Below are positions 29,472 to 36,711 of a DNA stretch of 36,711 nucleotides, piece by piece (the first letter of the stretch is position 1; every line of letters starts with the position of its first letter). The translations under genes were made by a program, and so were the position numbers. The notes beneath the pieces are model-generated. The model was not told the origin of the DNA. It was given only the letters and a program-made list of their open reading frames with translations, and ran no database searches. Location: the NCBI GenBank assembly GCA_025354565.1, contig JANXMQ010000010.1:1-36711 (forward strand), read 5' to 3'. Source of the DNA: Akkermansiaceae bacterium (GTDB taxonomy: Bacteria > Verrucomicrobiota > Verrucomicrobiia > Verrucomicrobiales > Akkermansiaceae).

Positions 29472-30935
29472 TCACCAGGTGTAATGCACCTGATAGGTCA
29501 CGATCTTTTCCTCGTCCGCCTTGACGGTGACCGGAAACTCGATGTTGTGACTGTCGAGTTTGCGGAAGTCATCGGACTTCTGTTTGAGCTCCCAGTTGTC
29601 GAAGCGGGAGAGGTGCTCGACCACGCGGACCTCGACGGCTTCCTTCTTATGGTTGCGGAGTTTTACTTCGAAGGTTTCGTCCAGCCAGTGATTGGAGGAG
29701 TCCACCTTGTATTCCGTGCGGCGGCGCTCGCCGACGATGTCGAAGGAGTTTCCAAGATAAACGCGGACGGTCTCGTCCTTGGCGGTGTGGTCGATGTTGT
29801 TTTCACCGGTGAATTGCAGCGAGCCGTCGTCATCGCGGCTGTAGAAACGCAGGCGGCCCTTGGGCAGAGCCATTCCGAGGTTGTTCTCCTTGCTGTTCTT
29901 GAACTCGCGCAGCGTCCAGACTTTTTTGTTAGTTGGCACGCCGTAGTCGCCCTCGCCACGGAAGTAGTTCCACGCGCCGTAGTTCATCGTGGCTCCATCA
30001 TACACATAAATCTTCGGAGCCTTCACGCCGGTGCCGCGAATGAACTCGACTTGTTTAGTTTCCTGATCGCGCAGGTTCACTGGCCGGGCGATGGTGTAGA
30101 GGTGAAACTCATCGAAAGCTTTTTCGCTAACGGGTTCCGCCATGTCGGCTGCCATCGCCATCTTGGGCATGCTGCGGCTTGTGGGCCTCTCCTGCTGCAA
30201 TTGCACCTTGTTCACATCGCCGGCCATGAGCTTGACCTTGGCTTGTTTGAATGTCGTGCCGCTTTGGTTCTTGAAGGTGATCCAACCGACGATGTCGATG
30301 TTGTCACCCTTGTCCGCAGCGACGATGTTGTAATCCGCCTGCCAGGATAGGCCACCAGTGACATACCCGATCTCCGCATCAAACTTCGCGGCTTCCGGGG
30401 TATTGATGGTCCAGGAAAGCGTCGGGTTCAAAATTGTATCATCGCCAAGTGCGGGGAAAACCGGCTCACCAGGCAGCGAGAACTGGAGTTTCTTGTCCAC
30501 CTCGATGATTGGCTGAGTCGCGGCCACGCCACCCGGACTGTAGCCACTGCGGATGATGGTGCCCTGCACCGTGCGGTCCGGCTTGTTAGGTTCGTGGACT
30601 TGAAAGTCGATGGTTTTGCCCTCGTTGAGCTTGAGCATCAGGCCCGAGGATACGGGGTCGTTGCGATAGGCCTGCTCGAGGATTTGGAATTTTACTTTCC
30701 CCGCAGAATCCCGCAGGATGACCGAATCGGTTTCCGCTAGGGCGGTCATGCCGGCAAAGCGGGCCTCGTTGACGCCGGCCTTCAGATCGAGCGGCACAGT
30801 GTCGCGGACGACGGCGAAGTTCTGGTTGTAGATGGTCAGCGAGGGATCGGCGGAGACAGCGGCTGCGGTACCCAGCAGGGTGAGGATCGCGAGGTGGCGG
30901 ATGGGATCGGTGTTACAGGTTTTCATAATGCGCAT
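29472..30935 (-). CDS. Secreted DUF4139-type protein
   Basis: The 487-aa product (ATG at 30935, with a second in-frame ATG three codons on at 30926) has a signal peptide ending near AAAVSA. It then reads LTIYNQNFAVVRDTVPLDLKAG, the typical beginning of DUF4139/mucoidy-inhibitor-like proteins, and continues with GGLSWQADYNIV and a C-terminal LRNHKKEAVEVRVVEHL region. It is predicted to be all-beta and exported. The biochemical role of this family is unknown. The gene stands alone, convergent with the heme protein gene. I am confident of the family and not of any function. Confidence 0.85.
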   Translation of the reverse strand: MRIMKTCNTDPIRHLAILTLLGTAAAVSADPSLTIYNQNFAVVRDTVPLDLKAGVNEARFAGMTALAETDSVILRDSAGKVKFQILEQAYRNDPVSSGLMLKLNEGKTIDFQVHEPNKPDRTVQGTIIRSGYSPGGVAATQPIIEVDKKLQFSLPGEPVFPALGDDTILNPTLSWTINTPEAAKFDAEIGYVTGGLSWQADYNIVAADKGDNIDIVGWITFKNQSGTTFKQAKVKLMAGDVNKVQLQQERPTSRSMPKMAMAADMAEPVSEKAFDEFHLYTIARPVNLRDQETKQVEFIRGTGVKAPKIYVYDGATMNYGAWNYFRGEGDYGVPTNKKVWTLREFKNSKENNLGMALPKGRLRFYSRDDDGSLQFTGENNIDHTAKDETVRVYLGNSFDIVGERRRTEYKVDSSNHWLDETFEVKLRNHKKEAVEVRVVEHLSRFDNWELKQKSDDFRKLDSHNIEFPVTVKADEEKIVTYQVHYTW

Positions 30936-31116
30936 GGTGCTGCACCTATCATGACACCCCGGTCGGGAAAATCTTGGAAAAAATCCAAAAAATTATCGCG
31001 ACGGGCGATCCACCTTCACCACTTGCATTCGCTCGACAGGCCAGACTCGCTGGCTCATCTTCGTTCTCGTTCGGCAAGTCGAACGGCCCTCCACCCCTCC
31101 GAATAACTTTAAAAAT

Positions 31117-31479
31117 ATGAATACGACCGATAAGTGCTGCACGATTGTTCCCTACTTCAAAATTCCGAGTGAACACATGGAATCGTTCAAAGAACTGTGT
31201 GAGCAATTCGTGACGAAGACCAGAGAAGAACCAAAGTGTCTATACTATGGATTTTGCTTCAACGACGATCAGGCGCATTGCCGGGAAGGATACGAGGACG
31301 CCGAAGGTTTGCTGGCGCATCTCGGAAACGTCGGGCCAATCCTGCAGGAGGCTCTCATGATTTCCGAACTCACGCGACTGGAGATCCATGGCCCGGAAGA
31401 GGAGTTGAGCAAGCTTCGCGAACCATTGGCTCATTTGAATCCCGCATTCTTCACGCTGACGTGTGGTTTCCGGCGTTGA
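31117..31479 (+). CDS. Antibiotic biosynthesis monooxygenase (ABM)-type small protein
   Basis: A 120-aa protein with the dimeric alpha/beta-barrel pattern of ABM proteins: a first strand (CTIVPYFKI), helix (MESFKELCEQFVTKTREEP), strand with CLYYGFCFNDDQAHCREGYEDAEGLLAHL (given in pieces of the family logic: strand, then E-x-Y-x-D-x-x-A), and a final strand after PLAHLNPAFF. Relatives act as quinol monooxygenases or heme-degrading enzymes, but many have no known substrate. It is rich in cysteine (five in the first 65 residues), which is unusual. The start ATG 31117 follows an A/T-rich stretch and has no Shine-Dalgarno sequence. Confidence 0.75.
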   Translation: MNTTDKCCTIVPYFKIPSEHMESFKELCEQFVTKTREEPKCLYYGFCFNDDQAHCREGYEDAEGLLAHLGNVGPILQEALMISELTRLEIHGPEEELSKLREPLAHLNPAFFTLTCGFRR

Positions 31480-31515
31480 GATCTAGGAGTCGCGAGGAGA
31501 ACCATGCCGTAAGCT

Positions 31516-31956
31516 TTATCTGGGGTCCGTGGCGTGGATCATTTTCACATGCGGGATGCCGACTTCTTCGAAAAGCGGGCCGGAGCGAGTGAAGCCAATG
31601 GCTTCGTAAAAACCAGAGACATCGGCGCGGGCGTGCAGGGTGAATCTGCGAATGCCGTTGACGGCGAAGTGCCGCATGAGGTGCGTCATGAGGGCGCGTC
31701 CGTGGCCTTTACCTTGTTCGTTAGGGCGGACGGCCATCTGACGGATCTTGATTTCTCCGGGTGCGGTGGGGACGGCGATGGCGCAGGCGACGAGTGAGCC
31801 ATCCGATAGAAACAGGCCGAAGTGGCGTTGGTGGATTTCTGCGCTGAGATCTTCGTCGGCGAGCCTCATGCCGAGTGGTGCACGGAGCACCTCGTCACGG
31901 AGCGTGCATTCCAACAGGTATTCCGGGGAATTGTAGCGAATCTCGATGAATTTCAT
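31516..31956 (-). CDS. GNAT family N-acetyltransferase
   Basis: The 146-aa protein has the GNAT fold: acetyl-CoA binding motif QMAVRPNEQGKGHGRALMTHL (R/Q-x-x-G-x-G/A at about 76-88, quoted in overlapping parts), followed by FTLHARADVSGFYEAIGFTRSG, the typical helix and final strand. Length matches single-domain GNATs. It resembles ElaA/YitI-like members in general layout, but the substrate cannot be read from the sequence. It is a single gene, divergent from the DUF2306 gene. Confidence 0.88.
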   Translation of the reverse strand: MKFIEIRYNSPEYLLECTLRDEVLRAPLGMRLADEDLSAEIHQRHFGLFLSDGSLVACAIAVPTAPGEIKIRQMAVRPNEQGKGHGRALMTHLMRHFAVNGIRRFTLHARADVSGFYEAIGFTRSGPLFEEVGIPHVKMIHATDPR

Positions 31957-32087
31957 GGGGCGTGGCGACGGGATGAGTTATAGCCGCAAGCAGGCGGCAG
32001 TGGCCATTTAAATACCCAAACACTGTCATGAGTGCAATTTACCACACCTTTACATACAAGCCGCTTGGATCGTGCTAGGTTCCTTTC

Positions 32088-32750
32088 ATGCTCACCCGCA
32101 GCTACCCTTGGCTCGCATGGCTCGCCTATCTCGCAGGCAGCCTGCTTATTCTATCAAACTCGATCGCGGACTATCTCCCCGGTGGCTTCGGGCTCTTCAT
32201 TGCTGAAAAGGGGGAAATCGGCATGAGCGCGCTTTGGCGGACCTCGCTCCATATTCACATCATCGGCGGGCTTCTTTGTCTCTTCGCCGCATTGCCCCAG
32301 TTCTCGAAAACCCTGCTCCGCCGCCGCCCCGCGATCCACCGCCTCTCCGGCAAGATCTATGGGATGAGCATGCTGTTTCTCGCCTGTCCGACCGGCTTCC
32401 ATCTTGCATTCTACGCCAAGGGCGGCCTGTTCGGAAAACTCGGTTTCCTCACCCTTGCCTTCGCCGCCTTCCACACCACGTTCGCCGGCTGGCGGGCCGT
32501 GCTTCCACGGCACCGGGACATGACCGCCCATGAGGCATGGATGACACGCTCGTTCGCGCTTACCGCCAGCGCCATCACGTTTCGAATCTATCACATGCTC
32601 GGCTATCTCGGCGGCTTCGAGGAAAACTCCAGCTACGTCGCGTGCATCTGGCTAAGCATGCTGGGCAATCTCGCCGTCGCGGAATGGCTCATTCGCCGCA
32701 GACATGCCGCAGAATTCCTTCCCCAAACCCAACCCCAAACCGAACCATGA
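32088..32750 (+). CDS. DUF2306-type membrane protein
   Basis: The 220-aa product has about six membrane segments. The family signature is visible: SLHIHIIGGLLCLFAALPQF, then AIHRLSGKIYG and, later, AHEAWMTRSFALTASAITFR with conserved His and Arg residues. Such proteins resemble the membrane part of heme-related or ferric-reductase-like folds, but no activity is known. The stop overlaps the start of the next gene by four bases (ATGA), so the two are translationally coupled. Confidence 0.82.
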   Translation: MLTRSYPWLAWLAYLAGSLLILSNSIADYLPGGFGLFIAEKGEIGMSALWRTSLHIHIIGGLLCLFAALPQFSKTLLRRRPAIHRLSGKIYGMSMLFLACPTGFHLAFYAKGGLFGKLGFLTLAFAAFHTTFAGWRAVLPRHRDMTAHEAWMTRSFALTASAITFRIYHMLGYLGGFEENSSYVACIWLSMLGNLAVAEWLIRRRHAAEFLPQTQPQTEP

Positions 32751-33169
32751 AAAAACTAACACTCTGCAGCCTTGCCATCGTCACCGGCATTCTCACCGCC
32801 GGACCCGTCCTCATTCCGAGTCCAAACCCGGTGCCCGTTTCGAAGCCGGACCCACTCGCCACCGCGCGCAATGCGGTCCAGACCACGATCATCGCACGTT
32901 TGCAGCCCTCATTCCCCACTTTCTCGCGAGCCCTGCCCATGCCCGTGCTGCCGAGCTATCAGGTTGTGGAACGGGTCGAAGGCGAGGAACGAATGCCTTT
33001 CACCGTTTCGATTCAAAGGCCAGCATCACTCCTATCAGGCTACGTCCGCTTGTCCGACAACGCCATCTTCATCTTCCGACCTGAAACCAATGACTACATC
33101 CCCAGCAATCTCGATCCGCGCTTCGCCCCGCCAAAGGAAATCCGGATCGAACCGGTGAAACCGACCTGA
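32747..33169 (+). CDS. Small exported protein of unknown function
   Basis: A 140-aa product starting MKKLTLCSLAIVTGILTAGP, a typical signal peptide, followed by a proline-rich region (SPNPVPVSKPDP) and a compact beta-rich domain. A longer in-frame start at 32537 exists but overlaps the DUF2306 gene and gives residues of poor quality. The ATGA overlap with the upstream gene supports this start and suggests that the two proteins work together. No family recognised. Confidence 0.72.
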   Translation: MKKLTLCSLAIVTGILTAGPVLIPSPNPVPVSKPDPLATARNAVQTTIIARLQPSFPTFSRALPMPVLPSYQVVERVEGEERMPFTVSIQRPASLLSGYVRLSDNAIFIFRPETNDYIPSNLDPRFAPPKEIRIEPVKPT

Positions 33170-33195
33170 GTGGCCATCCACATAAGACAATGAAC

Positions 33196-33262
33196 CTAAC
33201 AGTTTTCCAAAACCTCTTTGCGCTGCCTCTGCGACCTCTGCGGCTTTGCGATAAAAATTAAA
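33196..33262 (+). repeat. Degenerate CTCTGCG-type intergenic repeat
   Basis: The stretch TTTGCGCTGCCTCTGCG then ACCTCTGCGGCTTTGCG and an A/T-rich tail is built of imprecise TTTGCG/CTCTGCG units. A similar block in the other orientation lies at about 35819-35850. Repeats of this style are found between genes in several bacterial phyla; their nature is not established here. Confidence 0.5.
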
Positions 33263-33311
33263 ATGCGTCAACTCTGCCCTTGGGACTACCCCGTTATGAC
33301 ATTTACGGATT

Positions 33312-34043
33312 TCAATACCTCATCACGCGCGAGAGGAAGCGCTGGCAGAGCGCGGATCGTGGCGCGCCAAACAGGCCAGCGGGTGGTGAGAGTTCCTCGA
33401 TTTTTCCCGCGGCCACGAAGGCGACCTGATCCGCCACGGCGCGGGCGAAACCCATCTCATGCGTGCTGAGAATGATGTCCTGCCCGGCTTCCGCGAGTTC
33501 CTGAATCAGCTCCAGCACCTCCGCCGTCATCTCCGGGTCGAGGGCGGAGGTGGGTTCGTCGAGAAACAACACCTCTGGCTGATGGGCCACCGCCCGTGCG
33601 ATGCCGACGCGCTGCTGTTGGCCACCGGAGAGTTGCGCGGGCAGCTTATCGGCATGGTCGAGTAAGCCGAAGCGATCCAAGGCCTGCGCCGCGATTTCCC
33701 GTGCTCTAACGGGCGCGTGGCCGTGGACTTTTTCCAAGGGCAGCGAGATGTTGCGGTGAGCAGTTAGATGGGGAAACAGGTTGAACTGCTGGAACAGGAA
33801 TCCGTTCTTCCGCCGGTAGGCTTGCAGCGCGGCGGCGTCCGGCAGCAGTGCGTGACCGTTGATTTTCACCGTGCCACCGTCCGCCATTTCCAAGCCGCCG
33901 AGCACCCGCAGCAGCGTGCTTTTCCCGCCTCCCGAGGGGCCGATGAGCACCAGCACGCGGGCCGATTCCACCGGCAGCGTCAGGCCGTCGAGCGCACGCG
34001 TGGTGCCGTAGCATTTCGTCAGGCCGGTGACTTCAAGTTTCAT
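33312..34043 (-). CDS. Polar amino acid ABC transporter, ATP-binding subunit
   Basis: The 243-aa ATPase is of the GlnQ/HisP type. Walker A is GPSGGGKST, Q-loop FLFQQFNLFPHLT, signature LSGGQQQRVGIARA, Walker B VLFLDEPTSALDPE, and H-loop STHEMGFAR. All catalytic residues are intact. Its start overlaps the permease stop by 11 bases, the expected coupling. Family members import glutamine, glutamate, histidine, arginine or cystine; specificity is set by the binding protein. Confidence 0.95.
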   Translation of the reverse strand: MKLEVTGLTKCYGTTRALDGLTLPVESARVLVLIGPSGGGKSTLLRVLGGLEMADGGTVKINGHALLPDAAALQAYRRKNGFLFQQFNLFPHLTAHRNISLPLEKVHGHAPVRAREIAAQALDRFGLLDHADKLPAQLSGGQQQRVGIARAVAHQPEVLFLDEPTSALDPEMTAEVLELIQELAEAGQDIILSTHEMGFARAVADQVAFVAAGKIEELSPPAGLFGAPRSALCQRFLSRVMRY

Positions 34044-34809
34044 GACGGAAGCGTTTTTCCAGCCAGTGCGACAACCACGCGACCGGGATAGTTAGAATGA
34101 GATAGCCCAGCGCCAGCGGCACGTAGCCCTCCAGCCCGGCATACGAACGCGAGATGAAATTCCGCGTGTTGTAGAAATACTCCGCCACGCCGATGACGTT
34201 GAGCAGCGACGAGTCCTTGATGAGCGAAACAAACAGTCCCGCCATCGCCGGCAACACCCGCCGCAGCGCCTGCGGGAAGATCACATAACGGTAAACCTGC
34301 AGCGGACTGAAGCCCACCGCCCGCGCCGATTCCCACTGCGTCCTGGGAATACTCTCCACCCCGCCACGCAGGATTTCTCCGAGATACGCACCCTCGAAAA
34401 CAGATAGCAACAGCACGCCGATGAGCATCTTGTCATCCAATCCCCGTTCGCCCAGCGGCCGCGACAGCAGCGGCGCAAAGATCACGAAATAACCGAATAA
34501 CAGATGCACCAGCAGCGGTGTATCTCTCACGAATTCGAGAAACGCCCGGCACGTCCAGCGCACGACGACCAGTGGCGAGCGCTGGCCGAGCATGAATAAC
34601 AGCCCGAAAAAAATGCTCCCCGCCAATGCGGCGAAGGAAATTCCCAGCGTCACCAACCACCCGCGCCACAGTGTTTCCCGGTATTCCCATGCCTTCGACC
34701 AATCCGTCTGTTTCCCTAACAATGCGAAGACCGAGGTGCAGAGCCACGCGAACAAGCCCGCCAGCGCAAGCGCGACCAAGACATTGGCTAACAGTTGGCG
34801 GCGGGTCAT
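34033..34809 (-). CDS. Polar amino acid ABC transporter, permease subunit
   Basis: The 258-aa product has about five to six membrane segments and the HisM/GlnP-type EAA loop (SVFEGAYLGEILRGGVESIP, then QWESARAVGFSPLQVYRYVI). The start at 34809 is five bases after the stop of the binding-protein gene. GAGGT sits eight bases before the ATG, one of the few Shine-Dalgarno-like sequences in the window, though it overlaps the upstream coding end. It forms the importer with its two neighbours. Confidence 0.94.
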   Translation of the reverse strand: MTRRQLLANVLVALALAGLFAWLCTSVFALLGKQTDWSKAWEYRETLWRGWLVTLGISFAALAGSIFFGLLFMLGQRSPLVVVRWTCRAFLEFVRDTPLLVHLLFGYFVIFAPLLSRPLGERGLDDKMLIGVLLLSVFEGAYLGEILRGGVESIPRTQWESARAVGFSPLQVYRYVIFPQALRRVLPAMAGLFVSLIKDSSLLNVIGVAEYFYNTRNFISRSYAGLEGYVPLALGYLILTIPVAWLSHWLEKRFRHET

Positions 34810-34814
34810 CGGCG

Positions 34815-35615
34815 TTACCTCAGAATGAATGGGATGCCCGCATCTTCGAGAAACTTCTTCTCGTTTTTCAAATACTCATCGCCGAGTTTTCCAAAGCCTC
34901 CCTGCGCCCGGAACTCGTCGAGAAACCCATTCACCTGCGCTCGCAGCTCGTCATGGCCCTTCGCGATACCGATGGCCCACGCCTCCTCGACGAAGGGCTT
35001 CAGTAAACCGCGCGTGGTGCTCTCGTTCTCCTTTGCATACTGATAGATGCTGAGCTGGTCGTAAATGAACGCATCCGCCCGGCCCTGCACCACTTCTAAC
35101 ACGCACGCGGTTTGATCCTCGAACACCACGCGCTTGGCGTCCGGCAGATTCTTGATCGCCCACGTCTCACCGGTCGTCGTCGCCTTCGCCGCGATCACCC
35201 GGCCCGGCTTTTTCAAATCGTCGATCGATTTCACATCCGAGTCTTTCCGCACTAACAATGCCAGGCCGGTGAAGGCGTAGGGGTTGGAAAAATCGATCGA
35301 CTGCCGCCGCTCATCGGTCGCCGTCATTGAGGAAATGATGAGGTCGATGTTGCCGGTCTTGAGCGCCGGGATGAGTCCCGAGAAATCCATCGGTACGACT
35401 TTGAGCGGGCGTCCGAGTTTTTTCGCCAGTGCCTCGGCCAGTTTCACGCCCACGCCATCCGGGTTACCGGCCTTGTCCTGCATCTCAAAAGGCGGATACG
35501 TCAGTTCCATACCCACCCGCAAAACCGGCCCAGTGCCGTCGCTGCTCGATTTCTCGCGACAGCCAGTGGCGGCTAACAAACACACGGCAAAAAGCAGGTA
35601 ACGGCGGCGAATCAT
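34815..35615 (-). CDS. Polar amino acid ABC transporter, substrate-binding lipoprotein
   Basis: From ATG at 35615 the product is 266 aa and begins MIRRRYLLFAVCLLAATGC, a lipoprotein signal with lipobox LAATGC. The SBP family 3 fold follows: LRVGMELTYPPFEMQDKAG, LGRPLKVVPMDFSGLIPAL, NIDLIISSMTATDERR and FSNPYAF. An upstream start at 35801 is in frame but adds 62 residues that hide the signal peptide, so it is rejected. It is the first gene of the operon SBP-permease-ATPase. The ligand is probably a polar or charged amino acid. Confidence 0.94.
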   Translation of the reverse strand: MIRRRYLLFAVCLLAATGCREKSSSDGTGPVLRVGMELTYPPFEMQDKAGNPDGVGVKLAEALAKKLGRPLKVVPMDFSGLIPALKTGNIDLIISSMTATDERRQSIDFSNPYAFTGLALLVRKDSDVKSIDDLKKPGRVIAAKATTTGETWAIKNLPDAKRVVFEDQTACVLEVVQGRADAFIYDQLSIYQYAKENESTTRGLLKPFVEEAWAIGIAKGHDELRAQVNGFLDEFRAQGGFGKLGDEYLKNEKKFLEDAGIPFILR

Positions 35616-35903
35616 GCCGCGAGCATATACCGCCTCCGCCCGAACGAAAGCGCATTGTTCAGCAAGCGCGGTAGAGGAAATGGCCGTTTTCAATCTGCAA
35701 ATCGTGCCGTGGATAAGTAGCCGGAACTTTACTGTCCTGTCTTCATCTTCCCCTTCGTCCGCAGAGAGGGATAATAAGGCCCTCCCCATCTTTTCCATCA
35801 CCGAGTCAGATCAAGAGTTTCTCGCGCGGAGACGCAGAGGCGCGGAGTTGCCAAATTTGCCGCTATCACCGACTGCGGTCAAAGTGCTTTGAAAATGCAT
35901 TCA
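35616..35903. other. Intergenic region with one degenerate repeat
   Basis: These 288 bases separate the minus-strand metallophosphoesterase stop from the amino acid importer start. At about 35819-35850 the minus strand reads CTCCGCGCCTCTGCGTCTCC, a CTCTGCG-type repeat like that at 33196. The importer promoter should be close to 35620-35700. I see no gene here; plus-strand ORFs look spurious. Confidence 0.45.
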
Positions 35904-36686
35904 TCATTTCAGCAGAAACGAGACCTCTTCATCCGTGAGCAGTCCCAAGGCTGACTCCAGCGGTAATCCTGCTTCAATAATGTCGTTCGCTGCTTCAAGG
36001 CGATTGTAGTCGGTCTTGCGAAATTCCACCACGCTTTCTATCGGATTCCACAGCACCCAAGCGGCGCGGCGGTCGGTTGGGTGGCGGGGTTGGCCGACTG
36101 CTCCGACGGTCACCGCGCAAGCAATGCCGAGTGGGATTTTTACACGGGATTCGTCGAGCCATTCAAGAAGATCGGGTGTTTCAGCAAAAATTCCGACCTC
36201 ATGGGTGTGACCGAAGAAACCGATTTTAATTTTTTCTTTGCGAAGGATTGCCAACGTCGGCTCGGCCTCTGCGGCGTTGCGGATATAATCGAAGGCTTCC
36301 GGTTCTGCAAGACTGGCATGGGCGATCCAAGCGGCATTGATCTGCTTGCGATACGGCAAACGCACCAGCCATTGCGCCTGATCCGCATCAAGGCACTTGG
36401 CGGCGTGCGCGAGCCCGGCCTGATAGCCACAGTTTTTCCAAGCGGTATCCGGAAAGGTGCCGCCACGCTTGCGAACATTGCGGATTTTCTCGTCGTGATT
36501 GCCCATCACACAACAGCCGCCAAGACCACGGACGACCTCCACACATTTGGCAGGCGATGCGCCATAGCCGACGATGTCACCGAGAAACACGACGCGCTCG
36601 ACCCCACATTCCTCCACCTCGCGCAAGACCGCCGTTAGGGCAGGAAGGTTGGCGTGGATGTCGGATAGAATGGCGATGGCGGGCAT
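35904..36686 (-). CDS. Calcineurin-like metallophosphoesterase
   Basis: The 260-aa product (ATG 36686; a GTG two codons upstream is possible) has all metal-binding motifs of the family: SDIHANL, LGDIVGYG, MGNHDEKI and, near residue 155, GHTHEVG. It resembles the YfcE/MJ0936-like single-domain phosphodiesterases, whose natural substrates are mostly unknown. A helical segment AKCLDADQAQWLVRLP lies between the third and fourth motifs as in relatives. The gene stands alone at the window end. Confidence 0.9.
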   Translation of the reverse strand: MPAIAILSDIHANLPALTAVLREVEECGVERVVFLGDIVGYGASPAKCVEVVRGLGGCCVMGNHDEKIRNVRKRGGTFPDTAWKNCGYQAGLAHAAKCLDADQAQWLVRLPYRKQINAAWIAHASLAEPEAFDYIRNAAEAEPTLAILRKEKIKIGFFGHTHEVGIFAETPDLLEWLDESRVKIPLGIACAVTVGAVGQPRHPTDRRAAWVLWNPIESVVEFRKTDYNRLEAANDIIEAGLPLESALGLLTDEEVSFLLK

Positions 36687-36711
36687 GACCACAGTATCAA
36701 CACGGGTGTCA

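Noticed and set aside
29484..30350. 288-aa open frame antisense to the DUF4139 gene
   Set aside because: Shadow frame; the opposite strand has a signal peptide and family motifs.
35616..35801. N-terminal extension of the substrate-binding protein
   Set aside because: It would bury a perfect lipoprotein signal starting at 35615.

Overview
The window is high-GC chromosomal DNA of a free-living bacterium, most likely a member of the Verrucomicrobiota (PVC superphylum). The basis for this is indirect: a secreted dehydrogenase-like protein with a C-terminal CxxCH heme site of the kind common in Planctomycetes and Verrucomicrobia, secreted proteins of families not widely known elsewhere, an almost complete lack of Shine-Dalgarno sequences before start codons, and a nusA-infB-rbfA cluster. 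I see no rRNA, tRNA, CRISPR array, complete transposon or prophage.

Layout. 1-7.0 kb: lepA (minus, cut at the window edge), der, a small secreted protein, and ligA. 7.1-18.0 kb: a potassium island with kdpFABC (plus a 27-codon leader ORF), a KimA-like K+ importer on the opposite strand behind a c-di-AMP (ydaO/yuaA) riboswitch, then an unknown membrane protein, kdpD and kdpE. Two near-identical KdpE-type boxes stand before the kdpFABC and kdpDE units. 18.1-19.9 kb: an SbmA/YddA-type ABC exporter whose ATPase domain has lost most catalytic motifs. 19.85-23.8 kb: rbfA, infB and nusA on the minus strand. 24-31 kb: three large secreted proteins, one carrying heme c. 31.1-33.2 kb: small accessory genes (ABM monooxygenase, GNAT, DUF2306 membrane protein, small secreted protein). 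33.3-36.7 kb: a polar amino acid ABC importer operon and a metallophosphoesterase.

The most unusual object is in ligA. The NAD+-dependent DNA ligase is 974 aa because a 708-bp, stop-free, lower-GC segment sits in frame in its adenylation domain. It is flanked by an 8-bp direct repeat (CCCCTCCC), and removing one repeat plus the segment restores a normal ligase sequence exactly. The segment encodes a kinase-fold domain resembling the kinase domain of phage and plasmid polyvalent proteins, and contains the start of a second ORF in another frame. It looks like a gene captured, or a mobile coding segment inserted, inside an essential enzyme.

Other signals worth attention are the joint potassium control by KdpDE and c-di-AMP, the degenerate ABC ATPase, and a strong excess of the words TCTAGCAG and CTAACAG across the whole window in both coding and noncoding DNA.
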